Shown here one piece after another: positions 61,804-64,000 of a stretch of DNA of 64,000 nt. Below the pieces are notes generated by a model. That model had not been told where the DNA came from and searched no databases. It worked only from the letters and a program-made list of their open reading frames with translations. Positions within the stretch are counted from its first letter, which is position 1. Each line of letters opens with the position of its first letter. The stretch spans positions 1 through 64,000 of the forward strand of contig JALELM010000019.1 of NCBI GenBank assembly GCA_022771805.1, read 5' to 3'. The position numbers and the translations under genes were made by a program. Source of the DNA: Veillonellaceae bacterium. GTDB lineage: Bacteria; Bacillota; Negativicutes; Veillonellales; Negativicoccaceae.

Positions 61804-64000
61804 ATGAGCAGGATCGTTTTTTTAACAAATATGGATCGCCAATTCGCAGCGGTGCAGCGAGCGCAACAGGCCGGTCTGTTTGGCGACTTTGAAGCGGAAC
61901 TGCGGAGAATCGATGCGGAGACGCTTTGGGATTCGACATGGGAGACGCTGTTCCGCACGGCGGATTTCGTTCTGCTGACTTATATGGGAAGCGGCCTGGA
62001 TACGCCGTTTCTGCGCAGCTGCTCCCGTTTCGGCAGGGCGCAGGGCTGTCGCTTTGTCATGCTGATTGACAGTGAAGTCACGGAAGAAATGCAGGCCGGG
62101 CTGACTGCCGATGATATCGCCGAATTGCGCCGCTATATGACTTACGGCGGTACACAAAACTACGGCCAAATGTTGCGTTGGTGCGCTGTCCGTTTCGGCG
62201 GGGCGACAATCGAATATGAAGAACCGCAGGAAATGCCGTTGGAGGGGATCTGGCACCCGGCGGACGGGAACATTTACCCGACGCTGGCGGCGTATCGTGC
62301 TGCGGTGGATTTGCCGGAGCGCCCCTGTGTCGGAGTCCTGTTCTACCGGGAGGAGTGGCTGGCCGGGGACTTGGCCTATCAACGTGCCTTTGCCGAGGAA
62401 TTGGAGCGAGTCGGTTTGCAGGGGATACTTTGTTTTGCCCAACACGCGCGCGGCGGCGCCCCGGAAACAACTGCCGCTGCAAGTTTGCGCCGACTTTTCG
62501 GCAAGCCGGACGGAAGTTTGGATCTGTCGGTTCTGATCCGTTTGGGCAAATTTTCGCTGATCGGTTTGCGGGAGATGACTGCGGACGATTGGGCGGCGTT
62601 TGATGTGCCGGTGTTGCAGGGCTACTGCATGAGCAGCAGTGAGGAAGAATGGCGCGCGGATGTGCAGGGACTGAATGCCATGGATGTCAACTTGGCCGTT
62701 ACGTTGCCGGAAATGGACGGTGTCTTGCATGCGGGAGTGGCGGCGGGCAGTCGCCTCGATGAAGGCGGAAATCGGTACTACGAGCCGATACGGGAGCGGA
62801 TCGCCGCCATCGCCCGGCGGGCAAAGAAATGGTCGGTATTGCGAACAAAACCGAATGCGGAGAAAAAGATCGCGCTGGTTTTTCATAACTACCCGCCGGA
62901 CAATGCGAATATCGGCAGTGCGGCGGGATTGGATTCCATCGAATCCGTACGTCGTTTGCTCTTGCGGCTGCGGCAGGAAGGCTATGTAGTGGAGCGAATT
63001 CCCGAAGATACGGCGGAATTCATTGATTTGCTGACTACCCATGCGACGAACGATCGGGAGTTCGTCAATGAAGAGTTTTATCGTCAGGCCGACGGCAAAC
63101 TGAAGCCGGAAGCCTATCGCAGCTGGTTTTCGCAGCGCGGAGAGAAGGTTCGCGAAGCGATGCGGCATGATTGGGGCGAAGCGCCGGGGAACTTGTTTTA
63201 CTATGAAGACTCCGTGATCATTCCCGGCTTTTGGAACGGCAATATTTTTATTACCATGCAACCGCCGCGCGGGTTCAGTGACAGTCCGGAGAAACTCTAC
63301 CATTCGCCGGATATGACGCCGACGCATCATTACGAGGGCTTTTACTATTGGCTGCGGGAAGAAGCCGGAGTGGATGCCATGCTGCACATCGGGACGCACG
63401 GCACATTGGAATGGCTGCCGGGGAAAGGTGCCGGCTTGTCCGCCGACTGCTATTCGGAAATGGCGACGGACGAAATGCCGAATATTTATCCGTATTGGAC
63501 AAATATTGTCGGAGAAGGTATTCAGGCCAAGCGGAGAAGCTCCGCCTGTCTTGTCGGGCATTTATCGCCGCCGCAGGATCGCAGCAGTTTATATGAAGAA
63601 ATGGAAGAACTGCAGAATTTGCTGGACGAATACTTCCATTTCCGCACGGAAAAACCGGAAGCGATGCCGGCGCTTATGGAACGAATTATCGAAAAAGCGA
63701 AAGAAGCACATATGCTGGAGGAGATCCCGCAGGCGGAGTCCATGTCCATAGAAGATCTGACGTCCGCCTTGCATGCGTATCTGTCGGATTTGAGTCAGGT
63801 GCCGATGTGGGTCGGCCTGCATATCTTCGGGCAAGCTCCGGAGGGGAGGAAAAAACTCCTGCAAGTTACCAATCTTACGCGAGTTCGCAACGGGGAGATC
63901 CCGAGTCTGCCGGAAACGGTGGCGGAAGCAAAAGGGTTTACCTGGGACGAGCTGCAGGGGGATCCGAAACGGGTAGCCGACGACGGACTGTTGTACAGCG
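61804..64000 (+). CDS. CobN/BchH-like chelatase large subunit, copy 2 (3' partial)
   Basis: The frame from ATG 61804 (AAAGGGG upstream) stays open to the window edge, giving at least 732 residues. It parallels copy 1: N-Y-P-P-D-N-A-N-I-G-S-A-A-G-L-D near residue 362, M-Q-P-P-R-G-F near 485, H-I-G-T-H-G-T-L-E-W-L-P-G-K near 528 and Y-W-T-N-I-V-G-E-G-I-Q-A-K-R-R-S-S-A-C-L-V-G-H-L-S-P-P. The N-terminal ~250 residues differ strongly from copy 1. The C-terminus lies outside the window. Two large subunits with one I/D pair suggest two substrates or two steps sharing one motor. Confidence 0.92.
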   Translation, partial: MSRIVFLTNMDRQFAAVQRAQQAGLFGDFEAELRRIDAETLWDSTWETLFRTADFVLLTYMGSGLDTPFLRSCSRFGRAQGCRFVMLIDSEVTEEMQAGLTADDIAELRRYMTYGGTQNYGQMLRWCAVRFGGATIEYEEPQEMPLEGIWHPADGNIYPTLAAYRAAVDLPERPCVGVLFYREEWLAGDLAYQRAFAEELERVGLQGILCFAQHARGGAPETTAAASLRRLFGKPDGSLDLSVLIRLGKFSLIGLREMTADDWAAFDVPVLQGYCMSSSEEEWRADVQGLNAMDVNLAVTLPEMDGVLHAGVAAGSRLDEGGNRYYEPIRERIAAIARRAKKWSVLRTKPNAEKKIALVFHNYPPDNANIGSAAGLDSIESVRRLLLRLRQEGYVVERIPEDTAEFIDLLTTHATNDREFVNEEFYRQADGKLKPEAYRSWFSQRGEKVREAMRHDWGEAPGNLFYYEDSVIIPGFWNGNIFITMQPPRGFSDSPEKLYHSPDMTPTHHYEGFYYWLREEAGVDAMLHIGTHGTLEWLPGKGAGLSADCYSEMATDEMPNIYPYWTNIVGEGIQAKRRSSACLVGHLSPPQDRSSLYEEMEELQNLLDEYFHFRTEKPEAMPALMERIIEKAKEAHMLEEIPQAESMSIEDLTSALHAYLSDLSQVPMWVGLHIFGQAPEGRKKLLQVTNLTRVRNGEIPSLPETVAEAKGFTWDELQGDPKRVADDGLLYS

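Noticed and set aside
1-64000. CRISPR arrays, insertion sequences, prophage, tRNA or rRNA genes
   Set aside because: Read through on both strands by eye; no spaced repeats, transposase, phage structural gene, cloverleaf or rRNA segment was recognised.

Overview
The window looks like the chromosome of an anaerobic diderm Firmicute, most likely a member of the Negativicutes. It carries TonB-dependent outer-membrane receptors, which require an outer membrane. Its division/cell-wall cluster has a Firmicutes-like ending (ftsQ, a DUF881 gene, small basic protein gene, ftsZ). It also has the oxygen-independent (CbiD/CbiG/CbiK) cobalamin pathway and a two-subunit methylmalonyl-CoA mutase with its G-protein chaperone, as in propionate producers. 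The lineage is an inference, and I do not name a genus. By eye the first ~6 kb and the gaps are more AT-rich than the rest.

Layout. 1-390: end of a pirin-like gene. 692-6507: TonB receptor, FecB/FecCD/FecE-type metal-chelate transporter (ATPase interrupted by an in-frame TAG) and a CGGC-domain protein. 6684-9157 (minus): DUF4127 protein and TRIC/YicG-type membrane protein. 9268-13476: M16C metalloprotease, GluQRS and a CoA-binding protein. 13712-27300: dcw cluster mraZ-rsmH-ftsL-murE-murF-mraY-murD-murG-murC-ddl-ftsQ-DUF881-sbp-ftsZ, without ftsI, ftsW, murB or ftsA. 27480-34259: yajQ-like gene and the corrin-ring operon cbiD-E-T-F-G-H-J-C. 34272-38398: BtuCD-like permease and ATPase, then on the minus strand a BtuF-like lipoprotein and an exported CbiK cobaltochelatase. 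38735-45392: methylmalonyl-CoA mutase operon under a cobalamin riboswitch, flanked by two paralogous small proteins that resemble DnaA domain I. 45538 to the right edge: a long, tightly packed operon encoding a second TonB receptor, a nitrogenase-like NifH/NifD/NifK trio, two CobN-like large chelatase subunits, ChlI- and ChlD-like AAA+ subunits, a radical SAM/SPASM protein and a third FecBCD-type transporter.

How it fits together. Much of the window concerns tetrapyrroles and their metals: making the corrin ring, loading cobalt, importing chelates through two TonB and three ABC systems, and using B12 in methylmalonyl-CoA mutase. The right-hand operon is the most unusual part. It combines uptake of a probable metallo-tetrapyrrole with metal chelatase/dechelatase subunits and an ATP-driven nitrogenase-like reductase. 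I infer an import-and-process pathway for a cyclic tetrapyrrole (haem, corrinoid or another metalloporphyrinoid). The substrate cannot be read from the sequence.

No rRNA, tRNA, CRISPR array, insertion sequence or prophage was recognised. The two edge genes are partial. Promoters, terminators and the riboswitch were found by eye.
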